A stretch of DNA of 37,496 bases from Deltaproteobacteria bacterium (GCA_029939635.1 JAOZSN010000004.1:1-37496), one strand, 5' to 3'. Counted from the stretch's first letter, positions 1 through 9,703 are shown. The notes: generated from the letters alone by a model not told the origin. Made by a program: numbers and translations.

Positions 1-3000
1 TCTTCAATTTAGAGCCGTCTTGTCCCCGTGCGTTAATTCCCGGGCTGTAGACACCAGCAAGATCAAAGGCAAGAGTAGGGTCATTGTGCCGAGGAACCAA
101 CAGCTCATATTGCCGCACTGCATGAAAATATTCACGACGTTGTACAGCCCTCCTGGCCGTATGCTCACGCCTGATGGCCTGTTGCCAACGAAAAGAACTG
201 CTAAAACCACTACTGATACTATTCACATCGTCACTCTCCTCTCCAAGCACAAAGGCCGGTTCAAGAACACGCTGCAAAACGTTGTCTTCAGCACTGCCTG
301 TCAACGGCACAATACGCACCCAAACACTTTTTTGCGGTGCAACAGGGAGAGGAATATTCCGTTCAGCACAGTTGGCAACAAAAGGTTTGACCACAGCAGG
401 GACGAGAATATCATCATATGCCTGCAGAGCAGCAGACCACTTATTCATGCCCCATAATAACCGAGCCTGCAGTACATTGTGCTCCATATCACCAACTGAC
501 ACCTGCCCCAGCAGATCAAGGCCATCACCATATCTTCCCTGGGCCAGGGCCAAGCGTACCCCCAGACGAGCAACTATACTTTCCCCACCATGATCATGGG
601 CCAGCTCCCTGTGCCTGGAAGCGGCCTCATCATACTCTCCGTTTTTTTCCAAGGCCTGGATGAGCAAAAGTCGAAAACCAAAAGAGTCAGGCACCTTTTT
701 CACCAAGGCACGGGCAGCCTGGCTTGCCAGGCCATACAAACCAGCCTGGCCACTGGCTGAAAAAAGATCAAGAAGCAGGCCGGCATCCGAGGAAGCAAAC
801 GCAACGGCCTCCTCACCTGTCTGCAGGGCAAGAGGCCTTTCTCCCACCTTCTCGTAAAGATAGACAAGCTCAATATAGGCAGAAGCATGATAGCGATCCG
901 CAGCAATAAGCTGGAGGAGAATTTCGCGACTCACCTCCATATCACCATGACTCAAATGAGCCCGGGCTATCTGCACAAGAATTTCACGACGTGTCCCTTC
1001 CGTGACATCACTGGCCAGCAACTCAGCCCCCAGCTCAAGCACATCTTCTCCCTGATCATAACCATTAAGGATACGTAATTCATATAGAGACAAGGCGTGA
1101 CCACCTGTGTCCATACCAGACAACCAGCCCTCAGCCGCCTGAATATTATGCTGATTAAGCATGAGATCTGCCAGGGCAAACCGTACGGAATCTTCTCGCC
1201 GTTCGCTCCAGGCCAGACGAAGCTGTTCTTCTGCTTCATAGGGGAGCTCAAAACGACTATACAAGGCTGCGGCATCAAGTCTGGCCTGAAAGGCCACCTC
1301 GCTGCTATCCTGCCACAAAGCCTCATAGAGGCCCATGGCTCCAGTCATATCCCCAACAGCGGCCAGGGCACCAGCAATACGCAAAGAAACATGGGCATCA
1401 TGATGCTGCCCTAACATCGTAATTTGTTGCCGCACCACAGCAAGCTGTCCCATCTTACCGGCAGCCTCAAGCAGATGCAGACGCACCTCGTCAGAACTAC
1501 CCTGCCCCACGGCCTCCAGTAAATCTGTGTAGGCGTGACTATACCGCCCAAAACGCAGGAAAATATGACCGCGTCTGGCCAATAATGGGGCAGAAAAAAG
1601 TTCCCGTCCAACAAAGGGATGAAACACCTGCCACGCCTCATCATCATGCCCCCCTGCCATCAAGGCCTGCACCAGCAATAGAGATGTCTCCACCTTATCC
1701 GGACTGAGAAGGTGGAGCTGCTGCAACATCTCAAGACGTTCTTGCTGACGGCCAAACTCTGCAAGCAGGACAATAGCAGCCATACGGCTTTCCACATCAT
1801 AAGGATCTCGTCCGGCAATACGCAACCAATAGTCCAAGGCCTTTTCATCCTGGCCCTGGCGAGCATGTAATCTGGCCAGGGGAAGCAAAAAGCTACTAGG
1901 CTTTGCCTCCTCAAGAATCTGATAATGGTGAATGGCAAGATCATATAACCCGGCATCTTGAAAGGTTTCAGCTGCCAGGAGACGAATCTCAGGTGACGGC
2001 TGCTCCACCAAGCTCAAATAATGCTGGTATGTCGCACTGGCCTTGTGCAGTTCATTTTCATGACGATAGCAGGTAGCTAGCATAAGAAGTATCTGAGGAT
2101 CGTCAGGAAACAGTGCTGCGTACTGCTTGAAAAAAACTTTTGCTTGCCTATATTTTTTCGCCCGAAAAGAAACCAGACCAATTTGCCTGGCCACCTGGAC
2201 ATCAGCAGAATCTTTCTGCAACAACTGGTACAAATGAGGCAAGGCCTCATTTTCTCGACCCAGGGCCATATAATTGCTGGCCAAAAACCTATGCGCCTCA
2301 CCATGGCTCGAATCAAGCTCTAAGAGCTGCTGCCAATATTCAGCAGCCAGCAAATCCATCTCCAGACGCATGTGCAATCGGGCAATGGCTTGCAACAGGG
2401 ACGGGTTCGACTCTGTTGCAAGACTGGTGGCTAAGGGCTGGGCCTGTTGATCCTTGCCCTGCTCAATATAGAGAAAAAAGAGTTGTTCACGAATGGCACA
2501 GTCATCGGGCCGGAGATGGTGCAGAGTCTCAAGAACAGACAATGCCTCCTGCCGTCTGCCCACGGCAATCAAGGAATGATAAACATCTTGACCATGTAAA
2601 AAAGAACGACTGCCAGCCTGCCAACCAGGGGCAAGAAGTTCAATGGCCCGCTCTGGTCGCGCAGTACGAGCCATGAGGGATCCAAGAGCCCGACGATACC
2701 GTTCATTGTCAGCATTCAGCTCCAGGAGAATCTCTATGCTCTGTTCAGCCTCCCCCCATCTTTCCAACTGCAAGAGAACTTGCGCATATTCCCAGCGAGC
2801 CTGCACTAAAGTTGGATAACGACGAAGCAAAGCCAGATAATGAATACGCCCCTGTTCATAATTTGTAGCCAACACCTCTTCCCTGGCCAATACCCACTGA
2901 CGAGCCCAGCCATCTTCTCCCTGGCCAGCCACAATAACGACGTGCATCTCCGCACTCTCGTCGGCAAGACAGGGAAGCCACAAAAAACAGAGAATAAAAA

Positions 3001-3061
3001 AAATTTGCAGCCCAGCACCCAGCACCCTTGCTGGCTGGTATTTTCGTCCACATAGCAGCAT
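1..3061 (-). CDS. large exported TPR-repeat protein, C-terminus outside the window
   Basis: The minus-strand frame is open from an ATG at 3061 to the window edge, giving about 1020 residues without a stop. The N-terminus has a few basic residues, a hydrophobic stretch (about residues 14-31) and a likely signal-peptidase site near CLADE, so the protein is probably exported. The rest is helical and rich in Ala, Leu, Glu and Gln, with repeated TPR-like pairs (for example the blocks around WGEAEQS, NEALPHLYQLL and YDLAIHHYQIL). A more diverged block with few TPR signatures starts near residue 920. No catalytic motif is visible. Long exported TPR proteins of this type often serve as scaffolds for polysaccharide export or envelope assembly; that is family knowledge and not shown here. 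The start is uncertain: an in-frame GTG at 3097 has a better ribosome binding site (AAGGTG), but would put the terminator at 3068-3090 inside the gene. Confidence 0.8.
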   Translation of the reverse strand, partial: MLLCGRKYQPARVLGAGLQIFFILCFLWLPCLADESAEMHVVIVAGQGEDGWARQWVLAREEVLATNYEQGRIHYLALLRRYPTLVQARWEYAQVLLQLERWGEAEQSIEILLELNADNERYRRALGSLMARTARPERAIELLAPGWQAGSRSFLHGQDVYHSLIAVGRRQEALSVLETLHHLRPDDCAIREQLFFLYIEQGKDQQAQPLATSLATESNPSLLQAIARLHMRLEMDLLAAEYWQQLLELDSSHGEAHRFLASNYMALGRENEALPHLYQLLQKDSADVQVARQIGLVSFRAKKYRQAKVFFKQYAALFPDDPQILLMLATCYRHENELHKASATYQHYLSLVEQPSPEIRLLAAETFQDAGLYDLAIHHYQILEEAKPSSFLLPLARLHARQGQDEKALDYWLRIAGRDPYDVESRMAAIVLLAEFGRQQERLEMLQQLHLLSPDKVETSLLLVQALMAGGHDDEAWQVFHPFVGRELFSAPLLARRGHIFLRFGRYSHAYTDLLEAVGQGSSDEVRLHLLEAAGKMGQLAVVRQQITMLGQHHDAHVSLRIAGALAAVGDMTGAMGLYEALWQDSSEVAFQARLDAAALYSRFELPYEAEEQLRLAWSERREDSVRFALADLMLNQHNIQAAEGWLSGMDTGGHALSLYELRILNGYDQGEDVLELGAELLASDVTEGTRREILVQIARAHLSHGDMEVSREILLQLIAADRYHASAYIELVYLYEKVGERPLALQTGEEAVAFASSDAGLLLDLFSASGQAGLYGLASQAARALVKKVPDSFGFRLLLIQALEKNGEYDEAASRHRELAHDHGGESIVARLGVRLALAQGRYGDGLDLLGQVSVGDMEHNVLQARLLWGMNKWSAALQAYDDILVPAVVKPFVANCAERNIPLPVAPQKSVWVRIVPLTGSAEDNVLQRVLEPAFVLGEESDDVNSISSGFSSSFRWQQAIRREHTARRAVQRREYFHAVRQYELLVPRHNDPTLAFDLAGVYSPGINARGQDGSKLK

Positions 3062-3067
3062 ATAAAT

Positions 3068-3090
3068 AAAAAAGGAGGGAAAATCCCCCC
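3068..3090 (-). terminator. intrinsic terminator after the rpoH-type gene
   Basis: On the minus strand a GGGGGG arm, a five-base loop and a CCCTCC arm (one G-T pair) are followed by six T. It lies 58 nt after the sigma-factor stop and just before the ATG of the TPR gene, so it should separate the two transcripts. Confidence 0.7.
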
Positions 3091-3148
3091 TTTGCACTCA
3101 CTCACCTTATTTTAAACACACATAGTCGGCCAACGACACTCCACGAGC

Positions 3149-4120
3149 TTACCCCTTCCCGCCCCACTGCCCAAAAACCTGATCAAGAAAATTATGAATA
3201 TCCGGCACTTCCTGCTCCAGATATTTTTTCATTTTTTTCAGCAGATTTGCCTCAATCTGCCGCACCCGTTCTCGTGATATGCCAAATTGGTCAGCAATAT
3301 CCTGTAGGGTCAGTGGTTCATCACTGAGAAGACGAGCAGCGAGAATGGTTTGTTCCTTTTCATTAAGGGTATCGTGGAGTTTGGCCAAAAGTTCAGCCAT
3401 CCTCTCACGCACCTCCATATCAGCCACCTTCTGCTCAACAGAGGGCCCTTCATCTGGCAGAAAATTCTTCTGCTCATCATCGGAGTCTTCCCGCACCGGA
3501 CTCTCTAAAGAGACATCCCAATTATCCATACGCTGGCTCATCTCAATAACTTCCGTCTCCTTGACATTGAGACGCTCAGCCAACAGCTTTACATCCGGCT
3601 TAAAACCTTGAGACTCCAACAATTTCCTTTCTTTATTAAGACTAAAAAAGAGTTTTCGTTGGGCCTGGGTGGTGCCAATTTTAACGAGACGCCAATTATC
3701 CATGATAAACTTTAGGATATAGGCCCTGATCCAATAGGCAGCATAATAGGAAAATTTAACCCCACGATATGGGTCAAACTTTTTTACTGCCTGCACCAGA
3801 CCAACATTACCCTCTTGAATAAGATCCAAGAAATTCTGCATCCAGTATTTCTGAAAATCCATAGCAACCTTAACCACCAAGCGCAAATTTGCCGTAACAA
3901 GACGATAGGCAGCGTCAGGATCACCATCCTCTTTAAACTGCTTGGCAAGGGCATCAGTTTCTTCCCTGGTCATGAGGGAATGCTGACTAATCTCCTGCAA
4001 ATAGCGCTGCAGACCTGTCTGGCCCACCGTGGGCAAATGGGGGTCATCAGGCAGGGTCACTAGGGCATGGAGATTTTCAGGGGAAGCTGATTTCCCTTTT
4101 TTTTGCTTCTTTTTCGTCAT
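3149..4120 (-). CDS. rpoH: RpoH-type alternative sigma factor (sigma-32 family)
   Basis: This 323-residue protein has sigma-70 family regions in the usual order: region 1.2 near residues 35-60, region 2 near 70-140 (core-binding DLIQEGNVGLVQAVKKFD, then the -10 reading segment FSYYAAYWIRAYI), and a region 4 helix-turn-helix near 270-302 (LQDIADQFGISRERVRQIE). The segment QRKLFFSLN at 154-162 is the RpoH box, which marks the heat-shock sigma subfamily. The length is a little above the usual 285-300 because of a lysine-rich N-terminal tail (MTKKKQKKGK). In the family it directs RNA polymerase to heat-shock promoters, and FtsH, encoded at 13031, degrades RpoH in E. coli. No clear Shine-Dalgarno sequence precedes the ATG. 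It is transcribed alone, with an intrinsic terminator downstream. Confidence 0.88.
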   Translation of the reverse strand: MTKKKQKKGKSASPENLHALVTLPDDPHLPTVGQTGLQRYLQEISQHSLMTREETDALAKQFKEDGDPDAAYRLVTANLRLVVKVAMDFQKYWMQNFLDLIQEGNVGLVQAVKKFDPYRGVKFSYYAAYWIRAYILKFIMDNWRLVKIGTTQAQRKLFFSLNKERKLLESQGFKPDVKLLAERLNVKETEVIEMSQRMDNWDVSLESPVREDSDDEQKNFLPDEGPSVEQKVADMEVRERMAELLAKLHDTLNEKEQTILAARLLSDEPLTLQDIADQFGISRERVRQIEANLLKKMKKYLEQEVPDIHNFLDQVFGQWGGKG

Positions 4121-4260
4121 ATTGCTTTTTTCTATTGAGGATAAACGGGACCAACAACAAGACCGGACATAGCCATATTATCAGCGGAACTCCATATAAT
4201 ACCACCAAGAGAGCCAAATTGCGCTGTTTTTGTTCCTTATTTCTGCACTACAAAGACTAA

Positions 4261-6210
4261 TCACCCCTCGGTGTCCCCATTCCGCCCGGCCAGATAACGA
4301 TTCAAAATCCCTATCAACATCTCCATCTCCACAGGCTTGGCAAGATGGTCATCCATGCCTGCGGCAAAACAACGCTGCCTATCTTCCTCACGGGTATTGG
4401 CAGTCATGGCCACGATGGGAATCTTCGTGCAGCAAGAAAGTTGACGTAATTGCCGGGCTGTCTCATAGCCATCCATCACCGGCATCTGCAAGTCCATAAG
4501 AATAAGATCATAGGCCTGCCCCTGAACCTTGGCCAAGGCTTCAACGCCGTTGGCAGCAATACCCACCTCTGCCCCCAGCACCTCCAACATGGCCTTAGCC
4601 ACCTGCTGATTAATACGATTATCCTCCACCACTAAAATCTTCGCCCCCTCAACACAGTCAGACAAGTTCCTATCAATTGAAACAGTCTGCGTATCCACGT
4701 GCGCATCTCGCCCCTCTTCCAACCAGATAGTAAAAGAGAAGAGACTTCCTTGCCCAGGCTCGCTCTTCACCCGAATATCACCACCCATCATATTTACCAA
4801 CCACCGACAGATGGACAAACCCAGCCCTGTTCCCCCATAAATGCGGGTTATAGAGCCATCGGCCTGGGCAAAGGGGGCAAAAATATGATCGAGACGGTCA
4901 GGGTCAATCCCCACCCCGGTATCACCAACCTCAAAGAGAAGCTGCCAACGGCTACCCTGATGGCGAACTGAAGAAATCGCAACATGCACCTCACCACGCT
5001 CTGTAAACTTAACACCATTGCCGACCAAATTCATTAACACCTGCTTAAGGCGTAAACCATCACCCCAGAGCCCATTAGGAATAGTATCAGCTGTGCTAAA
5101 AACCAACTCAACGCCTTTCTTTTCGGCCTGTAAAGCAAACATGGCGGAGATGTTGCCAGTAATCTCACTTAAAAAAAATACGTCTTCATCAAGCTCCAAC
5201 CTGCCAGCCTCAATTTTGGCAAAATCAAGAATATCATTGATAATATCCAGCAAAGTACGGGATGCATCCTTGATGGTCAGCAAATGAGACTGCAAAGGTG
5301 TAGGTAAATCCTGATGTAAAGAGAGATCGGCCAGGCCAATAATGGCATTCAAAGGAGTACGAATCTCATGGCTCATATTAGCCAAGAATTCCCCCTTACT
5401 GCGATTAGCATCTTCCGCCTCTTCTTTGGCCTCTTCCAGACTCCTGGTGCGTTCAAGAACCTGCTCTTCCAACACTGCCTGTTGATGGGCTAATTTTTTC
5501 TCCCGGTCACGGATGACCGTGAGCATTTCATTAAAACCATCAACCAGCTCACCAACCTCATCATTGCCCTGCTTTTCAACCGAAAAATCATAATGTTCAA
5601 AATTTACCTGACGTATGACCCGAGCCATTTCAAGAATAGGGCCAGTGACCAGATCCCGCACCCGCACCGACAAACCCCAAACCAGCAACAGAGCAGCGGC
5701 ACCCACAGCAAAAGAAACTACACAAAAGCGCAACAGCCGGATATAGAGCCAATCCAAATTGGTTTGCACAAAAACATAGCCAATAACCTGCTGCTCAAAA
5801 CTAATAGTCCTGAACACTTCAAGCTGACGCAGGCCCATACGACTCAACTGATTACGAGGAGTGGGGAGAGAAAGGAGGTTATCAGTAGCAGAACGGCCAT
5901 AGGTGGCAAAGACACGACCACCCACATCATAAATGGCCGCTCTAACAACCGTCTCATCAACAGCTAGCACGGACAACACCTCAACAGCGGCATCACGATC
6001 AAAGAACTGCAGAGCTGCGGTGCTATTATTAGCCACCATCTCAGCCTGGATTTCATGGGTGCGCAGGGCAAGTTCACGGCTATTGCGCCAATCATAGCCC
6101 ACCAGCACCAAGCCAAAAAGGACAATACCGCTGAGACTGGCCACCATGGCCACCAAAGTCACCTTGTTCTTGATGGAGGTGTCTCGCAGGACATGACGGA
6201 TACTATTCAT
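4261..6210 (-). CDS. hybrid sensor histidine kinase with CHASE8-like periplasmic sensor, HAMP and receiver
   Basis: The protein is 649 residues from the ATG at 6210; a TTG at 6237 would add nine residues but lies deeper in the upstream gene. Order: TM1 (about 17-39), a periplasmic domain of roughly 110 residues resembling the CHASE8 sensor of YfiN-type proteins, TM2 (about 158-182), HAMP (about 185-235), coiled coil, HisKA with phosphoacceptor His281 ([12 protein letters not shown]), HATPase_c (N box near [10 protein letters not shown] boxes DTGVGID and GGTGLGLS) and a C-terminal receiver with phospho-acceptor Asp573 ([13 protein letters not shown]). It overlaps the YfiR-like gene by 8 nt, so the two are very probably co-translated. 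In characterised YfiR/YfiN pairs the periplasmic YfiR represses a membrane diguanylate cyclase; here the output is a phosphorelay. No DNA-binding partner or Hpt protein is encoded nearby. Confidence 0.88.
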   Translation of the reverse strand: MNSIRHVLRDTSIKNKVTLVAMVASLSGIVLFGLVLVGYDWRNSRELALRTHEIQAEMVANNSTAALQFFDRDAAVEVLSVLAVDETVVRAAIYDVGGRVFATYGRSATDNLLSLPTPRNQLSRMGLRQLEVFRTISFEQQVIGYVFVQTNLDWLYIRLLRFCVVSFAVGAAALLLVWGLSVRVRDLVTGPILEMARVIRQVNFEHYDFSVEKQGNDEVGELVDGFNEMLTVIRDREKKLAHQQAVLEEQVLERTRSLEEAKEEAEDANRSKGEFLANMSHEIRTPLNAIIGLADLSLHQDLPTPLQSHLLTIKDASRTLLDIINDILDFAKIEAGRLELDEDVFFLSEITGNISAMFALQAEKKGVELVFSTADTIPNGLWGDGLRLKQVLMNLVGNGVKFTERGEVHVAISSVRHQGSRWQLLFEVGDTGVGIDPDRLDHIFAPFAQADGSITRIYGGTGLGLSICRWLVNMMGGDIRVKSEPGQGSLFSFTIWLEEGRDAHVDTQTVSIDRNLSDCVEGAKILVVEDNRINQQVAKAMLEVLGAEVGIAANGVEALAKVQGQAYDLILMDLQMPVMDGYETARQLRQLSCCTKIPIVAMTANTREEDRQRCFAAGMDDHLAKPVEMEMLIGILNRYLAGRNGDTEG

Positions 6211-6763
6211 GGGCTGACCCTGCTCCAGCAGTGACAATGCGCGAGGCGAGACGGAGCAGTTTGGAACTTATCTTAAATCCCTTCTTTTCCGCCTGGGCAA
6301 GGTTAACCAGAAGCTCGAGCTTATTACCGTGACGAACAATGGCCATATGCCCCCCTGCCTCGACAAAGGCAGCTTTTTCGCCCACCAATAGGACAGGTAA
6401 TTGAGCAGCCTGGTCAATAAGGTGCAGGATGGTTTTGGCATCTGTGGCCGCCACAAACACAAGATCGGCCTGAGCCACATCCGCAAACTGTGTTCCTGAA
6501 ATGACATAGAGCTGGTGACTCCCCTTGACCTCTTTCCCAGCCACGACAGCCTCAATAACCTCAGCCTCGGCTGGTGTTGAGACAATCCCCAGCACCACAT
6601 CATCCTGGATAGGGGTGGGCCATTGCACAAAACTAAAAAAATTATAGAGAAATCCTGCTTTGAGGCGAGCATCCACCGGCACAGCCTCATTACCATAGGC
6701 AACAGGCAGTCCTATCCACAAGCAAACGAGCAAGAGCAGAAAGGTGGTGAGGCGCGGGAACAT
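6203..6763 (-). CDS. YfiR-like periplasmic protein (DUF4154)
   Basis: This 186-residue protein has a signal peptide (about 1-24, ending LPVAYG). The mature start [17 protein letters not shown] fits the DUF4154/YfiR signature K-x-x-F-L-Y-N-F-x-x-F-x-x-W-P. The remainder alternates strand and helix as in YfiR. The ATG at 6763 has AAGG ten bases upstream. YfiR (also HmsC) is a periplasmic regulator that responds to envelope or redox conditions and controls an inner-membrane partner. The next gene overlaps it by 8 nt and encodes a membrane kinase with a YfiN-like sensor region, so the partner is very likely that kinase. YfiR of Pseudomonas uses disulphides; no Cys is seen in the mature part here (the only Cys is in the signal peptide), so redox sensing by that route is unlikely. 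Confidence 0.82.
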   Translation of the reverse strand: MFPRLTTFLLLLVCLWIGLPVAYGNEAVPVDARLKAGFLYNFFSFVQWPTPIQDDVVLGIVSTPAEAEVIEAVVAGKEVKGSHQLYVISGTQFADVAQADLVFVAATDAKTILHLIDQAAQLPVLLVGEKAAFVEAGGHMAIVRHGNKLELLVNLAQAEKKGFKISSKLLRLASRIVTAGAGSAHE

Positions 6764-7075
6764 GGGTGAAAAACCTTAAGAAGAAGAATAAAACATAATG
6801 GAAAATATGGTGAAGGAAAATGAGCTAAACAAAACTTTATAAATTACCTAAACTTTTTTGTCGCTACAAGGAAAATTATCTCTTTGTATCAACAAAACAA
6901 GGTGTTTTGGCCAGCAGCACCATACGATAAAAATACATCGGAGTAACAGGATTATATCATTTTCAGGCAATTCCTCCGCAAATTTTACGTTTCATATTGA
7001 CGTAGGAAGAAATACCCGGTTAAATAGGCTGGTTTTGCCTTGCAAATTTCACACTATAGATATTCTACATAATCA
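6764..7075. other. AT-rich divergent intergenic region between yfiR-like gene and waaA
   Basis: These 312 bases hold no convincing gene. A 75-codon plus-strand frame at 6858-7085 has no ribosome binding site or recognisable product. A possible waaA promoter lies near 6997-7025. No hairpin, tRNA or riboswitch-like core was seen. Confidence 0.55.
6997..7025 (+). promoter_or_regulatory. possible sigma-70 promoter for waaA
   Basis: TTGACG at 6997-7002 (5 of 6 to consensus) is followed after 17 bases by TTAAAT at 7020-7025 (4 of 6). It would give a leader of about 44 nt before the waaA start. Confidence 0.35.
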
Positions 7076-8353
7076 TTGCTTTTAATATTGTATAAAATCC
7101 TGACGGGAGCGGCTTACCTTCTTGTTTTCCCGCTTTTTTCTGCCTTCAGCCGTCTCACAGGATACCAAAGAAAAACCATTGCCGGGCGGCAAGGACTCTA
7201 TAATTTTAGTCTACCCACCAACAGCATCCGGATCTGGCTGCACGGTGCCTCGGTTGGCGAAATTCAGGTCATCCGCGCCATCCTGCCCCATTTGCGGGAA
7301 CTACTGCCCAATGCTCTCTTTCTGGTCTCCACCATGACGGAACAGGGCCACAAGGTAGCCACAAAACAACTAGCTGGCGAGGCGATCTGCTTTTATGCCC
7401 CCCTGGATGCACCAGGCCCGGTACGAAAAGCACTTGCTGCTATTAAACCAGACATTTATGTTGCCGTTGAAACGGAGTTATGGCCCACCCTCCTCTTTGC
7501 GGCCCATGCAAAAAAAATACGACTACTGCTGGTCAATGGCCGACTTTCAGCCCGCTCCAGCCACCGTTACAAAAAAATACCTGGCTTAATCCAGCCCCTA
7601 CTGGCGCTGTTCACGTCCATCACCTGCATCAGCGAAAAGGATAGATGCCGCTACCAAGAGCTTTCCAGTCGGGCAGACATTCAACGTAGCGGTAATGCCA
7701 AGTATGACCTGCAGCCAGCGGGAGAACCAGCAGATCTGGAGCGCCTGTATCGCCACAAGATTGGATTGGACGATAAACAACCCCTGCTAGTGTTAGGTTC
7801 CACCCATGGTAATGAGGAGGAACAATTTCTACAGCAGTTGTCTCTACTTCAGCAGAATATCAAGGGACTGGTGACAATAATCGCTCCCCGCCACCTGCAG
7901 AGGGTGACTGAGGTAAGTGATCTCTGCAAGAAAATGGAAATCCCCTTTAGCCTCTATTCCCGGGTAGAGGGGAGAACGAAAGCAGTTATCATCCTCGACA
8001 CTATGGGTGAACTAGCCGCCATATACGCTGCAGCTACCTATATATTCTGCGGCGGTAGCCTGGTAAATAAGGGTGGCCATAATATTTTTGAAGGGGCTAT
8101 TATGGCTAAACCCATTTTTTATGGCCCCTATATGGATGATTTTCGGGACGCCTGCACACTCCTGGAGCCGGGGGGCGGCACCATTCAGGTGAATAATTGC
8201 CAGCAATGTGTTACAGAGATCATCCGCCTCCATGGCAACCAGCAACACTATGCAAAAATGGCTGAGGCTAATCGTGTTATTGCCTTGACCCAGCAGGGTG
8301 CAGCCCGGCGCCAAGCAGAAATAATTTTTAACAGCATGAAAATAAAGGAGTAA
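7076..8353 (+). CDS. waaA: 3-deoxy-D-manno-octulosonic acid (Kdo) transferase
   Basis: The 425-residue product has the family length and motifs: a short N-terminal hydrophobic anchor (about 5-25), WLHGASVGE at 55-62 with the catalytic-base glutamate at 62, ETELWP near 132-137, NGRLS, and the C-terminal GT-B donor site (CGGSLVNKGGHN then PIFYGPYMDDF). WaaA transfers Kdo from CMP-Kdo to the lipid A precursor at the inner face of the inner membrane, so the cell makes lipopolysaccharide. The start is unusual: the frame opens only after a TAA at 7070-7072, and the first candidates are TTG at 7076 and TTG at 7088, neither with a Shine-Dalgarno sequence. No ATG fits the conserved N-terminus. It is divergent from the YfiR-like gene. 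Confidence 0.92.
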   Translation: MLLILYKILTGAAYLLVFPLFSAFSRLTGYQRKTIAGRQGLYNFSLPTNSIRIWLHGASVGEIQVIRAILPHLRELLPNALFLVSTMTEQGHKVATKQLAGEAICFYAPLDAPGPVRKALAAIKPDIYVAVETELWPTLLFAAHAKKIRLLLVNGRLSARSSHRYKKIPGLIQPLLALFTSITCISEKDRCRYQELSSRADIQRSGNAKYDLQPAGEPADLERLYRHKIGLDDKQPLLVLGSTHGNEEEQFLQQLSLLQQNIKGLVTIIAPRHLQRVTEVSDLCKKMEIPFSLYSRVEGRTKAVIILDTMGELAAIYAAATYIFCGGSLVNKGGHNIFEGAIMAKPIFYGPYMDDFRDACTLLEPGGGTIQVNNCQQCVTEIIRLHGNQQHYAKMAEANRVIALTQQGAARRQAEIIFNSMKIKE

Positions 8354-8413
8354 TAGAAGGTACAAAACATAGAAATGCGGAATGTATATTAATAATAAAA
8401 TTCGTCCACCTTT

Positions 8414-8458
8414 CTTTACTTTCTTTAACTTCTCTACATTCTCTAACTTCTACTTTAG
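8414..8458. repeat. nine-base tandem repeat upstream of carA
   Basis: Five consecutive degenerate 9-mers: CTTTACTTT, CTTTAACTT, CTCTACATT, CTCTAACTT, CTACTTTAG. The array is pyrimidine-rich and ends 10 bases before the carA ATG. Confidence 0.7.
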
Positions 8459-8468
8459 AATATATTAT

Positions 8469-9581
8469 ATGAAAGCACTCATTGCCCTGGAAGATGGGGC
8501 CATTTTTGAAGGAGAATCCTTCACCGGAGCTGGTGAGACCAGCGGCGAAATCGTCTTTAATACCGGCATGAGCGGGTATCAAGAGGTCTTAACAGACCCC
8601 TCCTACACAGGCCAGATCGTCACCATGACCTACCCTCTTATTGGCAACTATGGGGTTAATGAAGAAGACAACGAATCAGACCGCATCCAGGTTGAGGCCT
8701 TTATCGTTAAAGAGTATAATGCCATCCCCTGCAACTACCGGGCAACAGGTTCCTTAGCGGATTTCTTAAAGAAAGAAAATATCCTGGGCATTGAAGGTGT
8801 CGACACAAGAGCCTTAACCCGCCATATTCGTGTAGCCGGTGCCCTGCGTGGCATTATCTCCACCAAAGATCTTGACCCCGACTCCCTGGTGGCCAAGGCC
8901 AAGGCCTCGCCAGGATTAGTAGGACGTGACCTGGTCAAGGAAGTAACCTGTAAAGAACCATACGGTTGGACAATAAAAGGCCCTGTGGCTGGCAATAATT
9001 TTTCCAGCTGTGATCCAGGCAAACACAAGATTGTCTGCTTTGATCTAGGCCTCAAGTATAATCAACTACGCCTGCTAGCTGAGCGTGACTGTGCCGTGCA
9101 GGTTGTTCCGGCTACTACTTCAGCCGAGGAAGTCATGGCCATGAATCCTGATGGCATCTTCCTCTCCAACGGCCCAGGTGATCCAGCCGGGGTAGAGGGG
9201 GTTATTGAGACAATCCGCGCCCTGCTGCCAGAGAAACCAGTATTTGGCATCTGCCTCGGTCATCAAATCCTTGGCCTGGCCTATGGTGGCACAACCTACA
9301 AACTTAAATTTGGTCATCGTGGTGCCAACCAACCGGTAAAAGATTTACTCACTGGCAAGGTGGAAGTTACCTCCCAAAACCACGGTTTCTGTGTGGACCT
9401 GGACAGCCTGCCCGCCGACGAGGTAGAACTTACCCATGTTAATCTTAACGATAATAGCCTGGAGGGCATGCGCCATAAAAAGTTTAATGCCTTTTCAGTC
9501 CAGCATCATCCGGAAAACGCCCCAGGCCCTCACGACTCAATTTATTTATTTGATCGTTTTATTGAAACAATGGACGAATAA
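8469..9581 (+). CDS. carA: carbamoyl-phosphate synthase small (glutaminase) subunit
   Basis: From the ATG at 8469 the product is 370 residues, close to the family norm. An upstream ATG at 8382 would add 29 Phe-rich residues translated from a tandem repeat and is rejected. The N-terminal half is the CPSase small-chain domain (GEIVFNTGMSGYQEVLTDPSY). The C-terminal half is a class I glutamine amidotransferase with nucleophile Cys262 (GICLGHQ), His347 and Glu349 (VQHHPE). It releases ammonia from glutamine and feeds it to CarB for carbamoyl phosphate, used for pyrimidines and arginine. carB follows after 122 bases. No Shine-Dalgarno sequence is visible; a pyrimidine-rich repeat occupies that position. 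Confidence 0.96.
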   Translation: MKALIALEDGAIFEGESFTGAGETSGEIVFNTGMSGYQEVLTDPSYTGQIVTMTYPLIGNYGVNEEDNESDRIQVEAFIVKEYNAIPCNYRATGSLADFLKKENILGIEGVDTRALTRHIRVAGALRGIISTKDLDPDSLVAKAKASPGLVGRDLVKEVTCKEPYGWTIKGPVAGNNFSSCDPGKHKIVCFDLGLKYNQLRLLAERDCAVQVVPATTSAEEVMAMNPDGIFLSNGPGDPAGVEGVIETIRALLPEKPVFGICLGHQILGLAYGGTTYKLKFGHRGANQPVKDLLTGKVEVTSQNHGFCVDLDSLPADEVELTHVNLNDNSLEGMRHKKFNAFSVQHHPENAPGPHDSIYLFDRFIETMDE

Positions 9582-9650
9582 AACCGAACCGCAGGTAAGC
9601 GCAAACTCCGATGATGAAGTTTTTTTACTTCTACGGTTCGTAATTCCTTA

Positions 9651-9697
9651 TTCGATATTCGATATTCTCTTTTCAACAGCTTTTCATCTGACTCCTA
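9651..9697. repeat. short heptamer repeat and CTGACTCCTA motif before carB
   Basis: TTCGATA occurs twice in tandem (9651-9664). The decamer CTGACTCCTA at 9688-9697 ends 6 bases before the carB ATG; the same decamer occurs at 23121-23130, 7 bases before the glgC-like ATG. Confidence 0.6.
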
Positions 9698-9703
9698 AAA
9701 AAC

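Noticed and set aside
20-663. plus-strand frames opposite the TPR gene
   Set aside because: They are antisense shadows of a continuous, TPR-like minus-strand frame and show no domain pattern.
6858-7085. 75-residue plus-strand gene before waaA
   Set aside because: No ribosome binding site, no recognisable domain, composition like intergenic sequence, and it overlaps the waaA start.
8382-8468. N-terminal extension of CarA from ATG 8382
   Set aside because: The 29 extra residues are Phe-rich translation of a tandem repeat; the CarA family begins at MKALIALEDG.
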